This document shows positions 1 to 6,803 of a DNA stretch of 12,083 nucleotides, piece by piece. Within the stretch, counting starts at the first letter, position 1; each line of letters opens with the position of its first letter. Where the stretch lies: positions 1 to 12,083 of the forward strand of contig CBCXVS010000235.1 in the NCBI GenBank assembly GCA_965178525.1, given 5' to 3'. The position numbers and the translations under genes are program-made. Source of the stretch: CBCXVS01 sp965178525. Lineage in GTDB: Bacteria > Tectomicrobia > Entotheonellia > Entotheonellales > Entotheonellaceae. Under the pieces are notes generated by a model. That model was not told the origin of the DNA and ran no database searches. It saw only the letters and a list, made by a program, of their open reading frames with translations.

Positions 1-353
1 ATGGCACTCTTATAGGGCTGCCAAGATAGCGTGTTAGAGCCTCCAGTACGAAAAGCCCATATTTCGTCCACCACTTCATACAACCAACTCCTGTCGTCCT
101 GAGGCTTGATATTTTGTATCCATTGCTGATTCAGACGATTCAGATTCCATCCTTCCGAAACGGGTGTGCTCTCCTGGCCTTGTAGTCCAAAATGCAGTAA
201 AGACAAGCCTTCATTCGCCCTGATAGTGGAATGCGATATGAGTGATTTTCTTACTTCGTCTTTAAGATTTGTCAGTACTGACTGATCCCCATCATTCAGA
301 GCAACTTCCCATTTCTCATATAGAGGATTAAGTATACTCCCACCAATACGTAC
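1..353 (-). pseudogene. In-frame continuation of the TIR gene beyond a TAA codon (partial, runs off the left edge)
   Basis: Reading on from the TAA at 354-356 in the same minus-strand frame gives 117 further codons with no stop, to the window edge. The translation looks like ordinary protein, with phrases such as NPLYEKWEVALNDGD, GLSLLHFGLQGQ and SWLYEVVDEIWAF, and many tryptophans. There is no ATG in this frame and no convincing Shine-Dalgarno in front of the few TTG/GTG codons, so a separate gene is less likely than the C-terminal half of the TIR protein cut off by a nonsense codon. I do not recognise a domain here. In family proteins this region would be an accessory or sensor part. Alternatives are a sequencing error, stop-codon readthrough, or a second gene starting at a non-ATG codon. 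Confidence 0.6.
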
Positions 354-1139
354 TTAAAAGTATCCCCATCGGGTCTCTCGATCAGACTTACCACTGCCAA
401 AGGCGTCTTCTACTTTAGCTTTTTTTAGGGCTATATAAAGAGATGCAGCTCTTATGTCAATCGCTGAATCTTCGGAGTTCGACATGAAAGCCCCATGGCC
501 TGGGAAGAAATCTGGCTGCTTGTGGAAGTCTTGAACAAATTGCCTGATGCCATCCTGGTTAAATTTCACGAGGACACGCTCTGTTTGAATTTCCGGCGGA
601 TCGTCATACATTTGGAAAGTGACAATGCGTGTTCCGACTGTTAGATCATCGGCCAGCCCTATCTCGTAAGAACACCATTCCCAATTGAACTCTTTATGTG
701 TATAAACAAAAATCACTAAATGACACCCGACAAGAAACTCTTTAATGGATGCAGTGAGGTCACTCCCAACAATAGGCCTACTTGCTTCGTTCGCCGATGA
801 TTGATGCATTTGCTCGTTTGTCAGCCCCCAACTAGTTAACTGACTCCTAATGGCGTCTGCATAGTCCTTGTTTTCATGTTTATGGCTGATGAAGATTTTG
901 ATTGCACGACGTTCCTCGTCGTTCATTGGCTGTAGCGTTTCGCCTTTTTTAGCAAGTGATCGGCGAATCCTAGAAAGCCGGGGGACAGTAATTTCGAGCA
1001 AATCTGCGACATTGACCCATGAGCCGCGTTCCTCTTGCAGGCTCTTAAGCTGTCTCAGTGTTGAAATAGCGTGATCTTTGTTTAGCTGTTCGATGTTTCC
1101 ACTTGGACCTAGTAATTGCATAAGTTCATCTAGTTCCAT
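354..1139 (-). CDS. HTH + TIR-domain protein, probable NADase-type defence protein (likely truncated by an in-frame stop)
   Basis: The 261-residue product has two visible parts. Residues about 24-66 look like a helix-turn-helix or winged-helix segment (VADLLEITVPRLSRIRRSL). Residues about 80-200 form a TIR domain: it opens with the strand IKIFISHKHENKDYA, has a central LVIFVY strand, and contains WCSYEIGLA, where E159 sits at the position of the catalytic glutamate of NAD-cleaving TIR domains. Bacterial TIR proteins of this kind commonly act as NADase effectors in anti-phage immunity; that role is inferred from the family. The ATG at 1137-1139 follows an AAGGA 10 nt upstream. The gene is clearly more AT-rich than everything to its right, which suggests acquisition. 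After the TAA at 354-356 the same frame stays open to the window start, so this is probably only the N-terminal part of a longer protein. The TIR call is firm; whether the gene is functional is unclear. Confidence 0.85.
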   Translation of the reverse strand: MELDELMQLLGPSGNIEQLNKDHAISTLRQLKSLQEERGSWVNVADLLEITVPRLSRIRRSLAKKGETLQPMNDEERRAIKIFISHKHENKDYADAIRSQLTSWGLTNEQMHQSSANEASRPIVGSDLTASIKEFLVGCHLVIFVYTHKEFNWEWCSYEIGLADDLTVGTRIVTFQMYDDPPEIQTERVLVKFNQDGIRQFVQDFHKQPDFFPGHGAFMSNSEDSAIDIRAASLYIALKKAKVEDAFGSGKSDRETRWGYF

Positions 1140-1149
1140 GTGAACGATG

Positions 1150-1154
1150 TCCTT
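1150..1154 (-). promoter_or_regulatory. Ribosome binding site of the TIR gene
   Basis: On the minus strand AAGGA lies 10 nt before the ATG at 1137-1139. It supports this start rather than an internal methionine. Confidence 0.55.
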
Positions 1155-1238
1155 CGTTAATTAGGGACTCAAGAATGAATAGTACCGATCGATCACGAAT
1201 ACAGCTTGATTATATGACACCAACAGGATATGCGGCAT

Positions 1239-1271
1239 GGAAAATCGGGGTCACACGGAAAATCGGGGTCA
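1239..1271. repeat. Two direct copies of a 15-mer, period 18
   Basis: The word GGAAAATCGGGGTCA occurs at 1239-1253 and again, identical, at 1257-1271. It lies between the AT-rich TIR gene and the GC-rich transporter operon. Similar GGGGTCA-type words are found around REP/IS200-like element remnants in other genomes, so it may be a scar of a mobile element. No transposase or full terminal repeat is visible, so that origin is a guess. Confidence 0.6.
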
Positions 1272-1298
1272 AATCTTTAGTTTATCGTTTGAGCCGCC

Positions 1299-1319
1299 GG
1301 GTGAGACAGAGCCCCACCC
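1299..1319 (-). terminator. Possible hairpin downstream of the transporter operon
   Basis: The minus-strand RNA can pair GGGUGGG with CUCACCC around a 7-nt loop (7 bp including one G-U), 37-57 nt after the stop of the last binding-protein gene. The same pair is an A-C mismatch on the plus strand, so the hairpin suits minus-strand transcripts. There is no U-run after it, so it is not a textbook intrinsic terminator. It could stabilise the 3' end instead. Confidence 0.3.
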
Positions 1320-1355
1320 GATGTCACAGATACTTTTTCCTCGCTACCGACATCA

Positions 1356-2945
1356 TCACTGATCCAGCCAGACATTGGTAAAACTGGTGTTATCGTATGC
1401 CGTCGGTCCGGGTGACCAGCTCTTGATCTTGGTCGCGACAAAGAGCGGATTCCGGCTCCACCCATACGTCACGGCTGGGGACTCCCCGCGCAGCACTCGC
1501 CGTTGATACTCATGGAAAATGGCGACGCGCTTTTTCTCATCGAGTTCCCGCAATCCCTTCTCGTACAGCTTGTCCATCTCCGGGAGCGGTAATCTACCGT
1601 AGTTACGCGGACTCTCGGTGGTAAAGATGAGGGTAAACGGCGCGCTGGGATCCATGAACGTCATGATGGTGGCCTGCGATGCAATCATGGTGAAGTCCCC
1701 ACGCGCCCAGGCGGCAAATCCCGCCGCACTCTCCCAGGTCTTCAGTTTCGCCCGAATGCCAAGCTTGGCCAGTTGCGGAATGACCAGTGAGGCATGGTCG
1801 AGGTAGCCGGGCAACGACCGCACCGAAACCTCGATATCCAACCCATCCAGATAGTGCGTCGCCACGAGGCGCTTGGCCGCGGCGATATCCTCGTCTTTCG
1901 GCTGCCGGCACCCCGGCATCTGATTGACCTCTTCCACCGGCAGGGCATAGTCGCCAAAGAGGACCGGATCCAGAATGACACACGGAATCCCCAATCCATC
2001 CATGCCCCTTTCGACGATGGCCTGCCGGTCAATACCCAGGTGGATGGCACGGCGTATATCAGGGTTGTCAAAGGGCGGCGTCTTGGTGTTCATGTGCAGC
2101 TGTTGAATGGTCGCGGTCGGCACCTCGGCGTAGTGGATGTCCTTGCGGCCCTTTCGGATCTCCTCGATCTGCGGCCGTTTCAGAGGATAACGGTAGAGAT
2201 CGATGCGCCCGGACTTGAAAGCGGCGATCTGAGTCGCGCGCGTTTTGAGAATGTACTGCTTCACGCCGTCCAGATAGGGCCACCCTTTGATAAAGTAATC
2301 CGGGTTGCGCTCCCATTCGATGATATTGCCACGCACGTACTTTTTGAGCTTAAACGGCCCCGTGCCGATCTGGCTCTCGACTCGAGTGAGGTCACCGTCG
2401 CGCTCCAAGATGTGCTTGGGCAGAACCTTGCACCACGCCGAGGCCAAAGCCGACAGAAAGATCGGTGTCGGAAATTTGAGATTGACCTTCAGGGTAAAAT
2501 CATCGGGCGCTTCCACTGTGTCGATTAACGGCCGCAAGATGGAGCCACACCGGGGACTGCGCTGCTCGGGATCGATGATCCGCTGCAAACTATAAAACGC
2601 ATCGGCGCTGGTAAAAGGCTTACCATCATGCCACGTCACGCCTTGGCGAAGATGGAACGTATAGACGTCATTATTCGCCGACACCTCCCAGCGCTCAGCC
2701 AGATCTGGGCTGACTTTCATCGGCTCTTCCGGCCCCCACTGCACGATGCCACTGTAGAGTCCGGCAACCGCCTGGGACACCGCCAGCCCGGACTCCGAAT
2801 GGATGTCCAGACGCGCGGGATCCGCGTAGTCGTACCACAGCAAGATGCCCCCACGTTTCGGCGTCTCTTGCGCCCCCACAACCGACCACCCCAGCAGCAC
2901 CACCACCGCCAGGCTCAACACGATGCGCCAATCCGGCCTCTTCAT
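1356..2945 (-). CDS. ABC transporter substrate-binding protein, family 5 (peptide/organic solute type), copy 1
   Basis: This 529-residue protein is a periplasmic solute receptor of the SBP_bac_5 family (DppA/OppA type), which hands ligand to a DppB/DppC-like permease pair. Residues 1-25 are a Sec signal peptide (KR, a hydrophobic core, cleavage after VGA). There is no lipobox cysteine, so a free periplasmic protein of a Gram-negative cell is implied. The mature part begins QETPKRGG, and the family-typical block around residues 83-120 reads ERWEVS, YTFHLRQGVTWHDGKPF and SADAFYSLQRI. Four cysteines (in PRCGS, AWCKV, IPCVI and PGCRQ) are shared with the neighbouring copy. It is the last gene of the minus-strand operon, 56 nt after its paralogue, with about 77 substitutions between them by eye (about 85% identity). 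The ATG is preceded by GGAGAGAGAGAT, which borders the heptamer repeat. The ligand cannot be told; family members bind peptides, glutathione, haem, nickel chelates or opines. Confidence 0.93.
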   Translation of the reverse strand: MKRPDWRIVLSLAVVVLLGWSVVGAQETPKRGGILLWYDYADPARLDIHSESGLAVSQAVAGLYSGIVQWGPEEPMKVSPDLAERWEVSANNDVYTFHLRQGVTWHDGKPFTSADAFYSLQRIIDPEQRSPRCGSILRPLIDTVEAPDDFTLKVNLKFPTPIFLSALASAWCKVLPKHILERDGDLTRVESQIGTGPFKLKKYVRGNIIEWERNPDYFIKGWPYLDGVKQYILKTRATQIAAFKSGRIDLYRYPLKRPQIEEIRKGRKDIHYAEVPTATIQQLHMNTKTPPFDNPDIRRAIHLGIDRQAIVERGMDGLGIPCVILDPVLFGDYALPVEEVNQMPGCRQPKDEDIAAAKRLVATHYLDGLDIEVSVRSLPGYLDHASLVIPQLAKLGIRAKLKTWESAAGFAAWARGDFTMIASQATIMTFMDPSAPFTLIFTTESPRNYGRLPLPEMDKLYEKGLRELDEKKRVAIFHEYQRRVLRGESPAVTYGWSRNPLFVATKIKSWSPGPTAYDNTSFTNVWLDQ

Positions 2946-2956
2946 ATCTCTCTCTC

Positions 2957-3005
2957 TCCTCAGTCCTCAGTCCTCAGTCCTCAGTCCTCAGTCCTCAGTC
3001 CTCAC
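2957..3005. repeat. Heptanucleotide tandem repeat, six perfect TCCTCAG units plus one variant
   Basis: Six perfect copies of TCCTCAG run from 2957 to 2998, followed by TCCTCAC at 2999-3005. On the coding (minus) strand the unit is CTGAGGA, so every unit carries a GAGGA, a Shine-Dalgarno-like core. The variant unit contains the TGA stop of the upstream binding protein, and the last unit adjoins the ribosome binding site of the downstream one. A perfect short-unit array like this is expected to vary in copy number by slippage. Confidence 0.95.
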
Positions 3006-4591
3006 TGATCCAACCAGACGTTGGTGAAACTGGTGTTATCATATAACGTGGGTCCGAGTGACCAGCCTTTGATCTTCTTCGCCACGAACATCGGGGCTCG
3101 GCTCCAACCGTACGTCACCGCGGGAGAATCCCCGCGTAGGACCTTGCGTTGATACTCATGGAAAATCGCGATGCGCTTTTTCTCATCGAACTCCCGCAGG
3201 CCTTTCTGGTAGAGTTCGTCCAGCTCCGGCATGGGAAGTCTGCCGTAGTTACGGGGACTCTCGGTGGTAAAGATGAGCGTAAAGGGCGCGCTGGGGTCCA
3301 TAAACGTCATGGCGGTTCCCTGCGACGCAATCATCGTAAAGTCACCGCGGGCCCAGGCGGCAAACCCCGCGGCACTCTCCCAGGTCTTCAGTTTTGCCCG
3401 AATGCCGATCTTGGCGAGCTGAGGAATCACCAGCGCGGCATCGTCGAGGTAGAAGGCCAACGACCGCACCGATATCTCCATGTCTAGCCCATCCGGGTAG
3501 TGCTTCGCCACCAGGCGCTTGGCCTCGGCAATATCCTCGTCTTTCGGCTGCCGGCACCCCGGCATCTGGTTGACCTCTTCCACCGGTAGGGCATAGGCGC
3601 CGAAGAGGGCCGGATCCAGGATGACACACGGAATCCCTAAACCATCCAGAGATTTGTCGACGATCTCCTGCCGGTCAATGGCCAGGTGGATGGCACGACG
3701 CATATCGGGGTTGTCAAAAGGCGGCTTCTTGGTGTTCATGTGCAGTTGGTGGATACCGCCGGTCGGCGCCTCGGAGTAGTGGATATCCTTGCGCACCTGG
3801 CGGATCTCCTCGATCTGCGGCCGTTTCAGCAGAAAGCGGTAGAGATCGAGGCGCCCGGACTTGATGGCGGCGATCTGGGTCGCACGGGCTTTGATAATAT
3901 ATTGCTTCACACCATCGAGATAAGGCCACCCCTTGATGAAGTAATCCGGGTTGCGCTCCCATTCGATGATATTGCCGCGTACGTACTTTTTGAGCTTAAA
4001 CGGCTCCGTGCCGATCTGGCTCTCCGTCCGGGTGAGGTCGCCATCGCGCTCCAGGATATGCTTGGGCAGGACTTTACACCACGCCGAGGCCAAAGCCGAC
4101 AGAAAGATCGGGGTGGGAAACTTGAGATGCACCGTAAGGGTAAAATCATCGGGCGCCTCGACCGTATCGATCAAGGGACGCAACAAGGAACCACACCGCG
4201 GGCTGCGTTTTTCGGGGTCGATGATCCGCTGCAGGCTGTGCAAGGCATCGGCGCTGCTAAAGGGCTCACCGTCATGCCACGTCACGCCTTGGCGTAGGTG
4301 GAACGTATAGGTCGCCTTATCCGATGAGACCTCCCAGCGTTCAGCCAAATCGGGGCCGACTTTCATCGGCTCTTCCGGCCCCCACTGCACGATGCCACTG
4401 TAGAGTCCCGCAATGGCCTGGGATACCGCCAGACCGGACTCGGTATGGATGTCCAGGCGCGCGGGATCCGCATAGTCAAACCACAGCAGGGTACCGCCAC
4501 GTTTCGGCGTGTCCTGAGCCCCCACAACCGACCACCCAAGCACCCCTATCACCACAAAGCTCAACACGATGCGCCAACCCTGCCTTTTCAT
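3002..4591 (-). CDS. ABC transporter substrate-binding protein, family 5, copy 2 (paralogue of the adjacent gene)
   Basis: This is a periplasmic solute receptor of the SBP_bac_5 family, 529 residues from the ATG at 4589-4591, exactly the length of its neighbour. That start is preferred over one 7 codons upstream (4610-4612) because it follows a purine-rich GGGGGAGAG, aligns with the start of copy 1, and begins directly with the signal peptide (MKRQGW, hydrophobic core, VGA before QDTPKRGG). Differences from copy 1 are scattered rather than clustered; the long central stretch around FPTPIF, AWCKVLP, KHILERDGDL and the block NYGRLP are nearly unchanged. It lies 31 nt after the DppC-like gene in the same operon. 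Two near-identical receptors feeding one permease pair suggests duplication followed by divergence in ligand preference or expression. The ligand is unknown. Confidence 0.93.
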   Translation of the reverse strand: MKRQGWRIVLSFVVIGVLGWSVVGAQDTPKRGGTLLWFDYADPARLDIHTESGLAVSQAIAGLYSGIVQWGPEEPMKVGPDLAERWEVSSDKATYTFHLRQGVTWHDGEPFSSADALHSLQRIIDPEKRSPRCGSLLRPLIDTVEAPDDFTLTVHLKFPTPIFLSALASAWCKVLPKHILERDGDLTRTESQIGTEPFKLKKYVRGNIIEWERNPDYFIKGWPYLDGVKQYIIKARATQIAAIKSGRLDLYRFLLKRPQIEEIRQVRKDIHYSEAPTGGIHQLHMNTKKPPFDNPDMRRAIHLAIDRQEIVDKSLDGLGIPCVILDPALFGAYALPVEEVNQMPGCRQPKDEDIAEAKRLVAKHYPDGLDMEISVRSLAFYLDDAALVIPQLAKIGIRAKLKTWESAAGFAAWARGDFTMIASQGTAMTFMDPSAPFTLIFTTESPRNYGRLPMPELDELYQKGLREFDEKKRIAIFHEYQRKVLRGDSPAVTYGWSRAPMFVAKKIKGWSLGPTLYDNTSFTNVWLDQ

Positions 4592-4605
4592 AACTCTCCC
4601 CCTTC

Positions 4606-4626
4606 CCCTCAATCCTCAGTCCTTAA
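4606..4626. repeat. Degenerate heptamers related to the TCCTCAG array
   Basis: CCCTCAA (4606-4612), TCCTCAG (4613-4619) and TCCTTAA (4620-4626) form three successive 7-bp units: one perfect, two with two mismatches each. They lie between the DppC-like gene and binding-protein copy 2, and the last unit contains the TAA stop of the permease. The arrangement mirrors the larger array between the two binding proteins, so the junction was probably duplicated with the gene and then expanded. Confidence 0.55.
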
Positions 4627-5549
4627 TTTTTACTCTCCACCGCCTCCTGCCCACGCAACCTCGGATCCAAGACATCGCGCACAGAATCTCCAAACATGTT
4701 CATGCCAAAGACCCCCAGCGTGATCGCCGCCCCTGGAAAGAGCGCCATCCACGGCGCCGACAGCAACGAGTCGCCAGACGCGGTGATCATGCCACCCCAA
4801 GACGGCTCATCCGGCGGAGCGCCTAATCCCAGGAAGCTGAGCGAGGCTTCGACGACGATGGCATAGCCCAGGTTGACGCTGATCAGAACGATGTACGGCG
4901 CCATACTGTTGGGCAGGATGTGCCGGCGGATAATTTGCCAATGGGAGCCGCCGACCGCGCGGGCCGCCTCGACATACACACTCTCTTTAATGCTCAGCGT
5001 GGTCGAGCGCATGATGCGGGCCGTGATCGGTATGAACAGAAAAGCCAAAGCCACCACCACATTGTCAACCGACTGGCCCAGCACCGCCATGAGACTGATC
5101 GCCAGCACGATCCCGGGAAATGCCATGATCGAGTCCACCAGCCGCTGACTGATCAGATCGGCAGCCCCCCCGAAGTACGCGGCCACAATACCCCATAAGG
5201 CGCCCAGCGTGACCCCGATGCCAACGGACGTCAGGCCGACATAAAGCGACAGCCTAGCGCCCCAAATCACCCGGCTGAGAATATCGCGGCCCAGGTGATC
5301 CGTGCCCATGGGAAACGCCAGGCTGGGCGCTGTATACGCCGTGAAGCTCGCTTCCTTTGGGCCGTGAGGGGCAAGCAAAGGCGCGAGAATGCCGGTCATG
5401 ACGAGCAGAAACACCAGGATGGCCCCAATGGCGCCCAGCGGCTGACGACGACAAAAGCGCGCCATGACCGTCAGGAATGTGGCGTCAGCTCGTCGCGTCT
5501 GGCGCTGAGACGGCTCCTGCACCTGCGTTGCGGTCGCTTGTCGTGCCAT
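4623..5549 (-). CDS. DppC/OppC-like ABC transporter permease
   Basis: This inner-membrane permease of the DppC/OppC type is 308 residues from the ATG at 5547-5549 and pairs with the DppB-like protein encoded just upstream. A GTG 7 codons earlier (5568-5570) keeps the frame open, but the ATG has GGAGG 5 nt before it and is preferred. It has a cytoplasmic N-terminus, a first membrane helix (LGAIGAILVFLLVMTGILAPLL), and the family signature MGTDHLGRDILSRVIWGARLSL. Further helices follow, with the EAA coupling loop YVEAARAVGGSHWQIIRRHILPN, which docks on the ATPase. The C-terminus DSVRDVLDPRLRG is typical. It starts 27 nt after the DppB-like stop and ends 31 nt before binding protein copy 2, so it is within the operon. 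Confidence 0.93.
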   Translation of the reverse strand: MARQATATQVQEPSQRQTRRADATFLTVMARFCRRQPLGAIGAILVFLLVMTGILAPLLAPHGPKEASFTAYTAPSLAFPMGTDHLGRDILSRVIWGARLSLYVGLTSVGIGVTLGALWGIVAAYFGGAADLISQRLVDSIMAFPGIVLAISLMAVLGQSVDNVVVALAFLFIPITARIMRSTTLSIKESVYVEAARAVGGSHWQIIRRHILPNSMAPYIVLISVNLGYAIVVEASLSFLGLGAPPDEPSWGGMITASGDSLLSAPWMALFPGAAITLGVFGMNMFGDSVRDVLDPRLRGQEAVESKN

Positions 5550-5554
5550 GCATA

Positions 5555-5559
5555 CCTCC
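5555..5559 (-). promoter_or_regulatory. Ribosome binding site deciding the DppC-like start
   Basis: On the minus strand GGAGG ends 5 nt before the ATG at 5547-5549. The upstream in-frame GTG at 5568-5570 lies only 6 nt after the DppB-like stop and has no comparable site. Confidence 0.6.
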
Positions 5560-5576
5560 GCCTCTGACACGCCCGC

Positions 5577-6539
5577 TTAGGCGTGGCGAATCCTGGGGTC
5601 CAACCAACCGTACATGAGGTCCACCAGGAGGTTCAGGGTCAAATAGATCAACGACATCAGAAAGGTTAGCGCCTGTACCGTAGGATAATCACGGTTGCTG
5701 ACGGCCGCTACCAGCGCGGTCCCTATCCCCGGTATGGCAAAGATGTTCTCCATGATGATCTGCCCGCCCAACAACCGGCCCGCCAACACGCCGGCAAAGG
5801 TCACGACCGGGAGCAGCGCGTTACGTAGGGCGTGCTTGTAGACGACGAAGCCCTCGCGCAGCCCTTTTGACCTGGCGGTGCGGATGTAGTCCTCGCGGAT
5901 GATTTCTAGCATTTGCGAGCGTGTCAGCCGCATGATCGGGGCACTGACGTAGAACGCCTGCGCCAGGGCCGGCCAGACGAGCTGACGCAAATTTTCCATG
6001 GGGTCTTCAAAAAAGCTGACGAACTCCAGAGGAGGCATCCAAGAAAACACCCCGACCAAGGCGTAGAGGATGAGCACGCCGGAAAAGAAGAGCGGAATGC
6101 TGAGGCCGCTGATGCTAAAGGCGCGGACAACGTGATCCGTCCAGGTGTTTTGCCGCACCGCCGAGTAGACCCCTAAGGGCACCGCCCAGAGGATCGCCAA
6201 AATGAAGGTTAACGTGGCCAGTTCAATGCTGCGTGGAAAACGCTCCGCGAGCATATGGAGGACCGGGCGCCGCTCCCAGTAAGAATAGCCAAAATCGACC
6301 TGCAGAAGTCCGGCAACCCAGGAGATATACTGCGCCACCAGGGGGCGTGCCAACCCCAATTCTTCGCGAATTTTCTTGACTTGTTTCTCCGCTGCCTTGC
6401 TATACTCCGTACCCGACTCGTAAACCAGGATGTGCGCCACGTCGCCCGGTACCAGACGCATCAGCACAAAAATGATGATGCTCATACCAATGAGAGATGG
6501 AATGAACAACAAAAGCCGTCGCGACAGATAGGTTCCCAT
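5577..6539 (-). CDS. DppB/OppB-like ABC transporter permease
   Basis: This integral membrane permease of the DppB/OppB type is 320 residues from the ATG at 6537-6539. That start is chosen because GAGGAG lies 9 nt upstream and because the first residues then match the family (MGTYLSRRLLLFIPSLIGMSIIIFVLMRLVPGD). An upstream in-frame start at 6579-6581 would add 14 polar residues. The family signs are the first helix plus RLVPGD, a periplasmic region ending VDFGYSYW, and the EAA loop YIRTARSKGLREGFVVYKHALRNALLP before the last helices. The C-terminus YGWLDPRIRHA is also typical. It is the first gene of the minus-strand operon, divergent from the small membrane protein gene on the other side. No DppD/DppF-like ATPase gene follows or precedes it here, so the energy-coupling subunits must be encoded elsewhere. 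Confidence 0.93.
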   Translation of the reverse strand: MGTYLSRRLLLFIPSLIGMSIIIFVLMRLVPGDVAHILVYESGTEYSKAAEKQVKKIREELGLARPLVAQYISWVAGLLQVDFGYSYWERRPVLHMLAERFPRSIELATLTFILAILWAVPLGVYSAVRQNTWTDHVVRAFSISGLSIPLFFSGVLILYALVGVFSWMPPLEFVSFFEDPMENLRQLVWPALAQAFYVSAPIMRLTRSQMLEIIREDYIRTARSKGLREGFVVYKHALRNALLPVVTFAGVLAGRLLGGQIIMENIFAIPGIGTALVAAVSNRDYPTVQALTFLMSLIYLTLNLLVDLMYGWLDPRIRHA

Positions 6540-6548
6540 AGGTACCCG

Positions 6549-6554
6549 CTCCTC
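6549..6554 (-). promoter_or_regulatory. Ribosome binding site deciding the DppB-like start
   Basis: On the minus strand GAGGAG ends 9 nt before the ATG at 6537-6539, favouring it over an ATG 14 codons upstream. Confidence 0.55.
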
Positions 6555-6702
6555 TATGCGGCAGGCTGATCGGGACATCAAGAAGCTTGCTTAGTACCAT
6601 ATTCTGTGACGGCAGGTCAATACGCATTCTGCCACCCACATCTGACCGGGACTGACCGGTATGGTACCATAGACATGATCAAGACACGATCAGGCCGCCA
6701 AC

Positions 6703-6731
6703 TTGATCTGTGCCGCTGGACACATTACCAT
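6703..6731 (+). promoter_or_regulatory. Candidate sigma-70-type promoter for the plus-strand genes
   Basis: TTGATC (6703-6708) and TACCAT (6726-6731) are separated by 17 bp; each matches consensus at four of six bases. Transcription would begin near 6738, about 66 nt before the small membrane-protein gene. The -35 overlaps the right arm of the GATCAAG/CTTGATC inverted repeat, a suitable place for a repressor. This is a pattern match only. Confidence 0.3.
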
Positions 6732-6803
6732 GGCAGGCGACTCCCCAGTGGCCAGGCGGTTCACACCACCCGTACACCGCATCACCCCATATCTGGAGGT
6801 CGC

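Larger units (their letters stand above)
6540..6803. promoter_or_regulatory. Divergent intergenic region with repeats and candidate promoters
   Basis: This 264-bp gap separates the minus-strand transporter operon from the plus-strand genes. It holds several symmetrical words. CTGACCGG is directly repeated at 6642-6649 and 6652-6659, exactly 10 bp (one helical turn) apart. ATGGTACCAT is a perfect palindrome at 6661-6670. GATCAAG (6677-6683) and CTTGATC (6702-6708) form an inverted repeat. GGCAG/CTGCC (6611-6615 and 6629-6633) form another. A regulator may bind here, but none of these words is recognised as a known operator. For the minus strand only a weak TTGACC (6615-6620) without a good -10 was found. 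Confidence 0.4.

Noticed and set aside
1175..1381. Short plus-strand open frame across the intergenic strip
   Set aside because: It runs over the 18-bp-period repeat and into the end of the receptor gene, has no ribosome binding site and does not look like a protein.
1794..2528. Plus-strand open frame (244 codons) inside receptor copy 1, with a similar one at 3686-4297 in copy 2
   Set aside because: Both lie antisense to the duplicated binding proteins. Their similarity to each other only reflects the duplication.
2957..3005. CRISPR-like array
   Set aside because: The 7-bp units are contiguous with no spacers; it is a simple tandem repeat. The same applies to 9293-9325.
6606..6803. N-terminal extension of the small membrane protein
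   Set aside because: The open frame continues upstream of 6804, but the residues are not protein-like, and a GGAGG directly precedes the ATG at 6804.
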